A stretch of 64,000 nt of DNA from Heliocidaris erythrogramma (lineage: Eukaryota; Echinodermata; Echinoidea; Camarodonta; Echinometridae). The notes beneath the pieces are model-generated. The model was given only the letters and a program-made list of their open reading frames with translations, was not told where the DNA came from and ran no database searches. This document shows positions 55,626 to 64,000 of the stretch, one piece after another. The position numbers and the translations under genes are program-made. Location of the stretch: contig CM046868.1 of the NCBI GenBank assembly GCA_025617745.1, positions 24,791,608-24,855,607 on the forward strand, given 5' to 3'. Positions within the stretch are counted from its first letter, which is position 1, and each line of letters begins with the position of its first letter.

Positions 55626-56310
55626 ACCATATATACAAAAGCATAATCACTTGGACAACTGAAGGAGAACCGTTCCACCGATAGGCCAAAGGAATTACAG
55701 TCTCTTTAGAAGTGCCCGACGATGCTATAAATAAATTTATTGTAAAATGGAATGGGCCATTCCAACCACTGTCATGGTGATAAGAATTATTGTTGTGTCA
55801 GACCAGGATATTGGTCAAAGTGGCCAATAAGATTATACTGAACAATCGATATTTTTGTTAGTGGGCCAATATTTCGAATGCATTACTTACACGGGAAGTT
55901 TATTTCTTTCATTTAAAACTTTGGTGGAAAAAGGAATCTAATCATGCCAATTGGCTATTTTGACCGAAATCTTATATAGTCGGACAGAAAAAAATCAAAC
56001 TATTTTTAGAGCACATTATATACTTACACAGAATGTTTTATGCTTGCATTTAAAACTTTGTTCAGTATCGTTGGTGGGATACCAACCTTGCAACTCAGTT
56101 TTTGATTTTTTTTTGTTTTCATTCCTTTTTTTTTCTTCTTCATAACATCTTAGTTTAGAGTCCATACTTTGTAGTGTCAAACCTCACAATGTTTAATCTG
56201 GAAAGACAAAAAATCATGAAAATTTCAGGCTTTCACAATAATATTAAGACAACAATTTTTTTGCTCCCATACATTTCACATCTTTTCGACTCTAGATATT
56301 GTGGGGTAAC
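55626..56310. other. AT-rich stretch, nothing recognised
   Basis: No gene or bounded repeat was supported. Confidence 0.4.
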
Positions 56311-56535
56311 TTAGCTAGTCATAAGGACTGCTAGCCATAATGACCGCTATTCATAAGAATCGCTATCCATAACGCGTGACTATAGCGGTCCTTTATAAAT
56401 AGCGGCCCTTATAAATACCGAGCAAACCATATAGGCAAATTACCTTGCTAGTCGTAATGACCGCTTGTCATACGGACCGCTATCCATAACGCGTGACTAA
56501 ATGAATATCGGTCCTTATAAATAGCGAGCAGACCC
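56310..56535. repeat. Minisatellite of CGCTATCCATAA / TTATAAATAGCGG units in both orientations
   Basis: CGCTATCCATAACGCGTGACT occurs twice (about 56360 and 56479), and GCTATTCATAAG and AGTCATAAGGACTGC are variants. Opposite-strand relatives such as CGGTCCTTTATAAATAGCGG follow each. The block can fold back on itself like those at 1734 and 3608. Confidence 0.55.
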
Positions 56536-58090
56536 CGATTTTGTTACTAGCAAAGATATATATATATGTATGTTTCAGTATCAACTGGTTTGATACTATA
56601 CCTGTTGGCAGATACTATTTCTTCAAAATATTTTGGTCAGTAATAACCTAAATATTTACTCATCATTTTACGCTTGTAAATAACCACAAAATAACGAACA
56701 GATATAAATAAATAAATAGCTCTGAATAAATTAAACCACAAACCCAAGTATTCTATTTATGGTTTTAATAAAGGGATAAAAACAGGAAACGACAAATACC
56801 GCATAAACTAGACATTCTAACTAACTCCAAAGTGGTGACTTATTTTTCAAATATTTCTCACACATTTTTCAAATATTTTTCAAATATGTGAAAGCTTGCA
56901 AATCAGTGAAATTGCGATATTGTATGATTTTATTTCCATTCTGTTATACAGGGTATATCCCTTTTTTATTGAAAAATAAAATATATATAGCTTTTCCATA
57001 CTTTAGCATGTCTTTTGGGTGTCTGTTTCCGGCCAATGTTGTAAAAAAAAATCTTTTTTTTTAGCTTGTCAGAGATCTTGGAGATAATGATGACTCAAAA
57101 AATTGTAAATAATCCTTCAAAGAATCCAGGATCCACCAATGTCAGAATTATATTTCATATATACAGATATCCAGATCATTAAGATGCTCGAAAAGAAATA
57201 TAGTATTATGCCTCTTTCTGAAAAGTTGGTATATTTGTTTAAATTGCTTCCCCCTTCCTGATAAAACCGTTACATTAGTCTTCTTCATTTTTGCATGGTT
57301 CTACAGTGGAAATATGAACACCAGAATGCTCGACATTTGTTTTGAATAGAGCACCTTTCACATTCCACTGTAACTATGGACGGAACTACTAAAATTCAAT
57401 TAAAAATGTTATGACTGTTATATTAATCCTCTTCTGGAAAAGCCTATAAGTATGATTTTTACGTCGATATAATTTATTTGACCCTATAGTTGGGGAACAG
57501 CTGCAAAAACAATCCAGTTAAAAAGAAATCCTCCTCAGAAAAAAACTGCATTGGAAAACCCCGTGTATGGCTTCGAAATAACTCATTATGCCTCATCTTA
57601 AAAGATGAGAAACTGCTGTAAAAGAAGTATTTGTACTCGAGTGAAATAAAAAATCACACGAGTGGTTGAGTATGTTATGTGGATACGTCTTTTTCATATA
57701 TTTTGTAAACAAATCTTTCGGCATATATTTTGTCTGTTATTTACAGTGCAATGAATATTCCAAATATGAAACGTTTTCACTTTCTTTTCTCTCTCAGAAT
57801 CTATAATTGTTTTTTATTTTAAAATGCAGACGATTTTATTCACTGTTGATACGATTTTATATAAATTTGGCGGGAGAATTTACAAATTATTCATCATTGA
57901 ATGACCAAACGAGTACATTGTATCGACGAATGAATACCATGCACAGGCCATTACCCCGATAAAGTAATTTTTATCCGTGTTCTATCGAGAAATATCCATT
58001 AAAACGAGAAATTCCCTGTAGACAAAACAAACAATGCATTAAAAACAAAATATACATGTAGAAAAATAAAACAATAACAGATACTTAGGC
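56536..58090. other. AT-rich stretch, nothing recognised
   Basis: A TTTTTCAAATATTT repeat lies near 56843-56885. No coding similarity was seen. Confidence 0.4.
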
Positions 58091-58097
58091 CAAAAAA

Positions 58098-58448
58098 TAC
58101 ATGTTTAGCGTCCTGCCTTTTTGGAAAAAAGGAAGGAGGAGGCCCTTTTTTATTTTTATTTTTTTTCTCCAAAATGGCCGACCGACCCGTTTATCCACTG
58201 AACTAGAGCATGTACGGCTTTCCGAATTACATCGCGCTCGAAGACACGTACGAATAGACAATTTCCACCGCCTTATAAATACAGTGACGACTGGGTATAT
58301 AACATCTACGACTTTTTAAAAATCCTTTTCCCGAAAAAAATCATGACATTTACACTTTTGGGGGGTCTTACACCAAAAAAAAAAAGTAAAAAAAAAATAA
58401 AGCAGGTGGCCTCCAAAAAAGGAAGCGGGCGGGGACGCTAAACATGTA
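58098..58448. mobile_element. MITE with TACATGTTTAGCGTCC ends, 351 bp
   Basis: TACATGTTTAGCGTCC at the left is matched exactly by GGACGCTAAACATGTA at the right. The similarity continues loosely (CCTTTTTTGG and GGAGGCC words). A and T runs fill the interior. No open frame of note lies inside. Confidence 0.8.
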
Positions 58449-59150
58449 ATTATTTTTATTTGGCCTTATATACCGGTATGAGGGACATTATAATTATCCA
58501 CCGTAATGCACGACCAGAGACAAATATAAGTGCAGGTACACACGCTTCGCTTTCCTTTAACTTATATTGGTTTTGCTTTTCTGTTTTTGTGTCCACGTTA
58601 TTACAAGTATGAGATTTTAGGAGCTTATAGAGATAAAGGCAAATAAAAAAAGATAAAGACAAGCAAAAAAACATTATGCGCACGCAGAGTTGTCACATTA
58701 AGCATTTTAATGACTATAAAAGTAATCAATGAACGAACATAAAAGGATTTTCTTTTTATTTGATTTCCGAGTATTTTTAGTTGTCTGTGTGTCTATGTGA
58801 AATGTTGCGGAAATGCTTTGAATATTCCGGCTGGGGCGGACCCCGTTAGGGGCAACAGCTTTTTTTTAATAGTCAACTCTATACACCGATAAGGTTGTCC
58901 AATAATGTTTTAATGTTGTCGCTAAAGAGTGCAATCAAGGCCGAAATTGTGAAATATTACTTCTACAGCAGACTTTACAAGCTTCATGCTCAGATAAGCT
59001 GTTTTATTTTCAAGCCATAGTTGGCCTCGTTTGCCATCAGTTTAGCCATAAATCTGACAAGTTAAAAGTGAATAATGATAGGAAGCTATTATTTTAATAT
59101 TTCCAACCTACATTTTTGCAAATGCACAAGAATGGTGAACAAAGTTCACT
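58449..59150. other. Gene-free stretch
   Basis: Nothing could be supported as a gene or bounded element. Confidence 0.4.
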
Positions 59151-59157
59151 AGATCAT

Positions 59158-59385
59158 GTTAGGGGTGGATCCAGTAATTTGGGAAATGGGGAGGGTATAG
59201 AATTCCGAAATGAAAAGAAAAAAGGTTATCACATAATATTCAAGATGCATTTCTATCGAAAATTTAAGGGGTGGGGCACTTTTTTTTTTTTTGGGGGGGG
59301 GGGTTGTATATATTTCATGTAATTGTTTTCAAAAGGGGGCAAGGCCCGGCAATTCCTTCCATAAATAAATCCGCCAGTGAATTCA
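59158..59385. mobile_element. MITE with GGTGGATCC/ATCCGCCAGTG ends and T/G runs
   Basis: TAGGGGTGGATCCAGT at the left faces AATCCGCCAGTGA at the right. Inside are a T run followed by a G run (about 59280-59303) and AAGGGGGCAAGGCCC. It resembles the element at 52195-52415. Confidence 0.5.
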
Positions 59386-59689
59386 TGGTAGCATTCGTCA
59401 CTTCTTTCACCTATAATTTCAGATGCTGGAGAATGCTTATGTTTATTAATTTGGTATGCGGAAAAAGCCAGTTTATACAGGAAGATCTAGTTATTTAGTC
59501 GCAGCGATGGACATTCTTGAGACGGTTGTACCGGGTACGACACGTTTCCCAGACGTGGTAAGTATTTATTTATTTATTTATTTGATTATTTATTTATTTA
59601 TTTATTTATTTCTGCATGGTACATGTCATTGCGTAGTATCATTACACCTCTTTAATTCAAAATTACACCCCCGCGAGATCTTTGCGCTC

Positions 59690-59960
59690 ATCCACTTCCA
59701 GTTCTCTTGTGATCCCTAAAGTCGCAAAATCTGGGGGGGGGGGGGGGGGGGGATCATTTGCCCATGCGTGTCCTAAATTATGGAATAGCCTTCCTGAAGA
59801 CATCAAAAAGTGCATAACATCTGATTCTTTTAAAAATCATGTAAAAACATTTCTGTTCAATTCTTAACTAATTTCTACATGCGCCCTAAGCACTGCATAG
59901 AGTGGATTTGGCGCTATACAAATTACATTTATTATTATTATTATTGTTATTAGCGAATTC
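59690..59960 (+). pseudogene. LINE 3' end: reverse-transcriptase C-terminus and tail
   Basis: One frame reads LVIPKVAKS, a poly-Gly insert, SFAHACPKLWNSLPEDIKK and, after a short stretch, FKNHVKTFLFNS and stop at 59867. This is the C-terminal signature of L2/CR1-type LINEs. It is followed by TTTGGCGCTATACAAATTAC and an ATT tail, the usual 3' end. The upstream reverse transcriptase is absent. A 20-nt G run (59733-59752) has grown inside the frame. Confidence 0.75.
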
Positions 59961-59984
59961 TGAATTTTAATATTGGACCAAACA

Positions 59985-60105
59985 CGATATTTACCCTTAA
60001 CCCTAGCCCAAACCTTACCTAAAACCCAATTGCATCCTAACCCTAACTTTATATCTTTGACAACATAAAGCTCGGAGAAATCACCGGAGCACGTTTCAAA
60101 GTTTA
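59985..60105. repeat. Telomere-like CCCTAA-containing repeat, copy 1
   Basis: ACCCTTAACCCTAGCCC, AACCTTACCTAAAACCC and CATCCTAACCCTAAC are followed by ATATCTTTGACAACATAAAG. The order matches 60830-60945. Confidence 0.5.
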
Positions 60106-60577
60106 TGGAATTTCCACATATGTCTTTTACAATAATTAGTAGCCTTTTTTTAAACAGTACATATCACAATTTAAGATAAAGAACAAAATAATTATATGCA
60201 TAAAATTAATGTAGATAAAACAAAATGTAATTCAACTTCAACTCGGTATGATGTAAACATTGTAAAGAAAACAGGAGTGGACATATTGTGTTGGAGCATC
60301 TCCATCATTGCCTATAGATGCATTAATAGAAGATTATCATGACTTGTATTACGGTTTTTGTCATAAGCTTGATCAGGTATACACTCAGTTGTGTAGCATA
60401 GGTTCAGTCATTAGGGCGGCCTTGATCTCAGTGTATGAAACGTATAGTTACTAGGCTATTAGTTAGGACTGGTGGTGTACATAGAAGGCGTTGCATCATC
60501 TTATCCCCATCTCCCTGTTCTCTTGCTTGTTATCCTTTTCCCTCCTTTATTATCTTTTTCGTCATTCGGGGGAACGT

Positions 60578-60597
60578 GCCCCCCCCCCCCCCCCCCC
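60578..60597. repeat. Poly-C tract
   Basis: About 19 C in a row, with CGTTGCTACGTCACTGCG just after it, a MITE-end-like word. Confidence 0.75.
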
Positions 60598-60829
60598 GTT
60601 GCTACGTCACTGCGCTTGATACACCATTCCAAAGTATGACAGTATTATTGTCGTATAGTGCCCCATTGACTATATTAACGAAACTCAACCCTGTCACTTC
60701 ACAGACTTGGATATAATGATGGCGCTATACCAGATTTTCGTGCAGAAATATTGAGGGAGGTTTTCAGAATTGAGAACTGTTCATTGGAATCTACGTCCCC
60801 ATGCTCCGCAGCTCCGGCGACTTTCTATG

Positions 60830-60945
60830 ACTTTAACCCAAGACCAAGCATACCTAACCCTAACCCTAAACCTTACACAAACACAACTGCAACCCTAATC
60901 CTAACCCTAAACCTATATATTTGACAAATTAAAGTCCTAAGCAAA
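60830..60945. repeat. Telomere-like CCCTAA-containing repeat, copy 2
   Basis: ACCTAACCCTAACCCTAAAC, CTTACACAAACACAACTGC and CTAATCCTAACCCTAAACC are followed by ATATATTTGACAAATTAAAG. Copy 1 at 59985 has the same order, so the CCCTAA words belong to a dispersed repeat, not to a chromosome end. Confidence 0.5.
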
Positions 60946-61329
60946 GGTCGCAAGAGCATAATGTCGGGTCATCTGTAGGCCTATATAGTTGGAGAAAACA
61001 AAGGGGGGGGGGGGCACAATTATAATGAAAGGCTAATATCGATATAAACACATTATTACATCTACATGTACACTTAAATTTGTCAGTTTTTGTCAGTTTA
61101 TTGAACCTGTATATTGTGAAGAATTAAATTAATTATCAGTTATACTAATTTGAGAATATTAACAAGGATAATAAGGAATTAGTATGACTGATAATGAATT
61201 TAATTCCTTATAATAAGCCTTAGCAAATTTTATGTAGGTTGGGCAATAATAAACTGAGAACATTAAGAAGGATAATAAAGAAGTATGTAAAATAACAATG
61301 CGCAAACTTCTGGGCCGAATGTGGAAACA

Positions 61330-61492
61330 ACAACGAGGAGAGAACGAAATGGAGGGAGATATAGAAAGGGAGAGAGCAAGAGAGGGGGAGAGAGAAGGGG
61401 AAGAAGGGAGATTGGATGGAAGAGAGCAGAGCCGAGATAAACTTTATAGCGAAAATTAGAAAGAAAAAGAGGAAGAGAGAGAGAGGGTGTGT

Positions 61493-61533
<41 letters not shown>

Positions 61534-61540
61534 GGGAGAT

Positions 61541-61574
<34 letters not shown>

Positions 61575-61576
61575 GA
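61330..61576. repeat. GA/GT microsatellite ending in poly-G
   Basis: A purine-rich stretch leads into GA repeats, a GT run (about 61488-61506), long GA repeats (61507-61563) and a G run. Minus-strand Ser/Leu frames are artefacts of it. Confidence 0.85.
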
Positions 61577-62005
61577 GGTACAGTGACAGGGAAAGAAGAG
61601 AAATACAATGGAAATGGGTTGGGGTTGGGGCGTGGTGAGCGACCTGTGTAGGCAAGCCAGAGTTTTTGTTACAGTTTGTAAATTGTAAGATGAATGATAA
61701 TTTGACTGTATGAGCAAGAAAAATATGCCCTGCTTTATTTTATTATTTATTTATTTTTTGGTCAAGCCCCTTACTTATTATAAGCACGAATATAACGATA
61801 AAAGAAAATTTGTAAGGGTTTTTGATAATATTTCTCCGATCACCACTGTTACAGATTTTGTGTCAGACATATCCCCTCCTCCAACAGTAGGATTAACGCC
61901 CTTCACACAATGACCTCCTTCAACGACCACCTGTATAGAAAGACCAACAGTTATAGACCAGAATTTCTCGTTAAAATCTGTTTAAAAGGAACCCGAACGT
62001 AATTA

Positions 62006-62046
62006 TAAATATATATATATATATACATGTATATATATATATATAT
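62006..62046. repeat. TA microsatellite before the 78-bp module
   Basis: TA units with an ACATG interruption. Together with 62131-62208 they enclose the 78-bp module. Confidence 0.85.
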
Positions 62047-62124
62047 ATTTGAATTCTTTCATCTCTTAACGGTTGTCTTATTCATCATTGACTTTTGTGT
62101 ATTTTTCATCAACCGACGCAGGAC
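62047..62124 (+). repeat. 78-bp dispersed module, copy 2
   Basis: It is the reverse complement of 54211-54288 with one difference in 78. It starts ATTTGAATTC and ends CGACGCAGGAC. Confidence 0.92.
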
Positions 62125-62133
62125 ACTTATATA

Positions 62134-62197
<64 letters not shown>

Positions 62198-62260
62198 ATA
62201 TATATATAAATATAGTTGTAAAGAAATGTATAGATGGGAGAACGTATAGAAAAAATATTT

Positions 62261-62519
62261 TAAAGTAAGATAAAGTTCACTCCGAGAATAAAATAAAGAC
62301 ATAGTAGATATCCGCAAGTTTGCTTCCACAAGCGCTTTCGTTTAATTTTTCAATTCCACCTGAAGAATTAAACGAAAGCACTTGTGGAAGCAAACCTGCG
62401 GATATCTACTATGTCTTTATTGAATTCCACCTGAAGAATTAAACGAAAGCGCTTGTGGAAGCAAACCTGCGGATATCTACTATGTCTTTATTCTCGGAGT
62501 GAACTTTATCTTACTTTAA
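62261..62519. repeat. Palindrome with about 88-bp arms and an internal duplication
   Basis: The left arm (62261-62350) runs from TAAAGTAAGATAAAGTTCAC to ACAAGCGCTTTCGTTTAATT. Its reverse complement forms 62432-62519. Between them lies a partial third copy: AATTCCACCTGAAGAATTAA to CTACTATGTCTTTATT occurs at 62352-62421 and again at 62423-62492, differing mainly in one base (GCACTT or GCGCTT). Confidence 0.85.
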
Positions 62520-62521
62520 AT

Positions 62522-62539
<18 letters not shown>

Positions 62540-62563
<24 letters not shown>

Positions 62564-62664
62564 CTGACTTAAGGCGAAACCTAACAATAGGTTTATTCCG
62601 TCACAATAGAAACCTGCGGATATCTACTATGTCTTTATTCTCAGAGTGAACTTTATCTAACTTT

Positions 62665-62700
<36 letters not shown>

Positions 62701-62817
62701 TAACTGCGACTTAAGGCGAAACCTAACAATAGGTTTATTCCGTCACAATAGAAACCTGCGGATATCTACTACTATGTCTTTATTCTCGGAGTGAACTTTA
62801 TCTTACTTTAAATTATA

Positions 62818-62895
<78 letters not shown>
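62540..62895. repeat. Tandem array of TA runs and GGCGAAACC...GATATCTACTATG units
   Basis: Two units each combine a TA run, GACTTAAGGCGAAACCTAAC, AATAGGTTTATTCCGTCAC, then CTGCGGATATCTAC and AGTGAACTTTATCT. They begin near 62567 and 62705. The last part of each unit is the same as one arm of the preceding palindrome. An AAT run follows (62828-62856). Confidence 0.8.
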
Positions 62896-63560
62896 ACTAT
62901 CAGCCTAGATACAGACCGGTTTTCTCTTCTAAGGTTTCAGTGTGCATTATTTTATAGCAATGGCTACTGTATACAAAATAATGTTAGCAATGTATAATTA
63001 CTTCCACCCTTATACACCCATCAAAAGTACGATAAACCGGTATAATTTGCGCGTTATTAACATCTCTTGAATTGATGGTAAGATTAATGCGACCTGCATT
63101 ATTAATTAGCAATTAATTACTGATGCTTTCATCTTGTTGAGAATATTGTGGTTTTATCAGTATCGGTTTAAACATTCTTTCCTTGAGTGTTGGTATACAG
63201 ACGGTGACATGGCGTCGTGCAGTCCACACATTGAGGGGGTACGGCATCTTGAAGATGATGGGCGGGGGTCGGGGGGGGGGGCGGGGGTGGGGGGACCGGC
63301 GTTATACTGGATGGATGCGAATTTCAAAGATGTTATAAAGAGTGGCAACTCTCGTCTACATAATATTTTTGGCTCGATGATACCTCTTACTATGGGCACA
63401 CAGATATTCATCTTCCAACTACTACACTTGGTACAATCTACGTGTATGACTTGTGACCAGTGGCGTAGATACGCGCAAACTTTCTATTGTTATTGGGGGA
63501 TGGTGAATAGATCATTCCCCCTCCCCTAAGAAGTGATTATGCCTGTCTACGTCTCAGAAC
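62896..63560. other. Gene-free stretch with a G-rich tract
   Basis: A G-rich tract lies at about 63262-63295. The CCAGTGGCGTAGATACG block near 63458 is a MITE-end-like word. An open frame across the region has no recognised domain. Confidence 0.4.
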
Positions 63561-63564
63561 TCCT

Positions 63565-63814
63565 GGGGCGGTATTCTGAAAACTGTGTTATCTTTTGTGT
63601 TAAGGAAAACTGTGTTAATTGTCATAACAAATTGAAACTGCGCGCAATGAACACGAATCATTGGTGCTTGCGCAGATGTCTCTGTTAACTTTACGCGGGC
63701 ACAGCAATCTTTGTGCAACTATTAACCAATGACTTGTCCTGATTTTAATTTGTTATGACAATTAACATCGTTTTACTAACACGAAAGATAACACGATTTT
63801 CAGAATACCGCCCC
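63565..63814. mobile_element. MITE with GGGGCGGTATTCTGAAAA ends, 250 bp
   Basis: The left arm GGGGCGGTATTCTGAAAA continues through GTGTTATCTTTTGTGTTA and GTTAATTGTCATAACAAATT. The right arm is its reverse complement with a few mismatches, giving arms of about 70 bp. The interior of about 110 bp has no open frame. Confidence 0.85.
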
Positions 63815-64000
63815 AAAAGACGTGGTCTACGCCCGTGCTATTAGTGACTCTTTTTCACATCCGCTTCCCGTTGTTATTCTGCCCTTTTTTCTTGGACATC
63901 ATTTTTTTTTTGTGTGCGAAAGGTTACAAAAAAAATAAATAAAAAAATCCCCAAAGCAAGAGGGAAATATACTCGCTTATTATTTGCCTACATAGGCCCA
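63815..64000. other. End of window, nothing recognised
   Basis: AT-rich with a T run and an A run; no feature could be supported. Confidence 0.4.

Noticed and set aside
59985-60060. Interstitial telomere.
   Set aside because: The CCCTAA words are few, irregular and repeated in the same order 850 bp away, so a dispersed repeat explains them.
61220-61717. 165- and 130-codon minus-strand Ser/Leu/His frames.
   Set aside because: They translate GA and GT microsatellites and change frame with repeat length.
62356-62392. CTGAAGAATTAAACGAAAGC, a ribozyme-like word inside the palindrome.
   Set aside because: The core differs from CTGATGA and there is no stem II. It is better explained as part of the inverted repeat.
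63134-63529. 131-codon plus-strand frame near the window end.
   Set aside because: It crosses a G-rich tract and ends in a MITE-like word; no domain or splice structure supports it.

Overview
The window is nuclear DNA from a multicellular animal. Genes are spliced with GT-AG introns of up to 5.4 kb. The DNA is AT-rich and crowded with SINEs, short inverted-repeat transposons, minisatellites, microsatellites and long poly-G/poly-C tracts. The SINE types, the inverted minisatellite (foldback) elements and the two gene families point to a marine deuterostome, most likely a sea urchin or another echinoderm. That is an inference from style, not a measured match.

Two protein-coding genes can be reconstructed end to end. 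Gene A (minus strand, 16532 down to 13462) has five exons, all joined in phase 0. It encodes a 428-residue coiled-coil protein of the NEMO/optineurin/ABIN group, with a W-x-x-Y-D block and a DDF-x-x-E-x-x-DRE ubiquitin-binding (UBAN) block; TNIP (ABIN) and CEP55 are the closest relatives I recognise. Its 5' flank carries a TATAAAA box and two sequences fitting the NF-kappaB consensus, the arrangement expected of a feedback-regulated NF-kappaB inhibitor.

Gene B (plus strand, 29239 to 47300) has four coding exons with joins in phases 1, 0 and 1. It encodes a 1006-residue class C G-protein-coupled receptor with signal peptide, Venus-flytrap ligand domain, nine-cysteine domain, seven membrane helices and a long Ser-rich tail. 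The membrane part is close to metabotropic glutamate receptors, but the glutamate pocket looks replaced. The two genes have no obvious functional link.

Layout: 1-11.4 kb is gene-free and holds three inverted minisatellite or foldback structures, a SINE and purine tracts. 11.4-16.8 kb is gene A with its flanks. 16.8-28.3 kb is mostly gene-free, with two tRNA-like loci, a TTAA-flanked element, a SINE and one unassigned 180-codon ORF. 28.3-47.7 kb is gene B, whose three introns hold SINEs, TTAA elements, satellite-like tandem repeats, a decayed LINE end and a SINE with a 7SL-like head. 47.7-64 kb is gene-free and very repeat-rich: at least four elements with good terminal inverted repeats, a second 7SL-like SINE, long palindromes set in TA microsatellites, a LINE 3' end and telomere-like repeats.

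No autonomous transposase, reverse transcriptase, rRNA, CRISPR array or operon was seen. The most unusual material is the foldback minisatellite family seen at three places, the 7SL-like SINE, the tRNA-like sequence inside a 44-bp inverted repeat, the TA-flanked palindromic modules, and the kappaB-TATA promoter of gene A.
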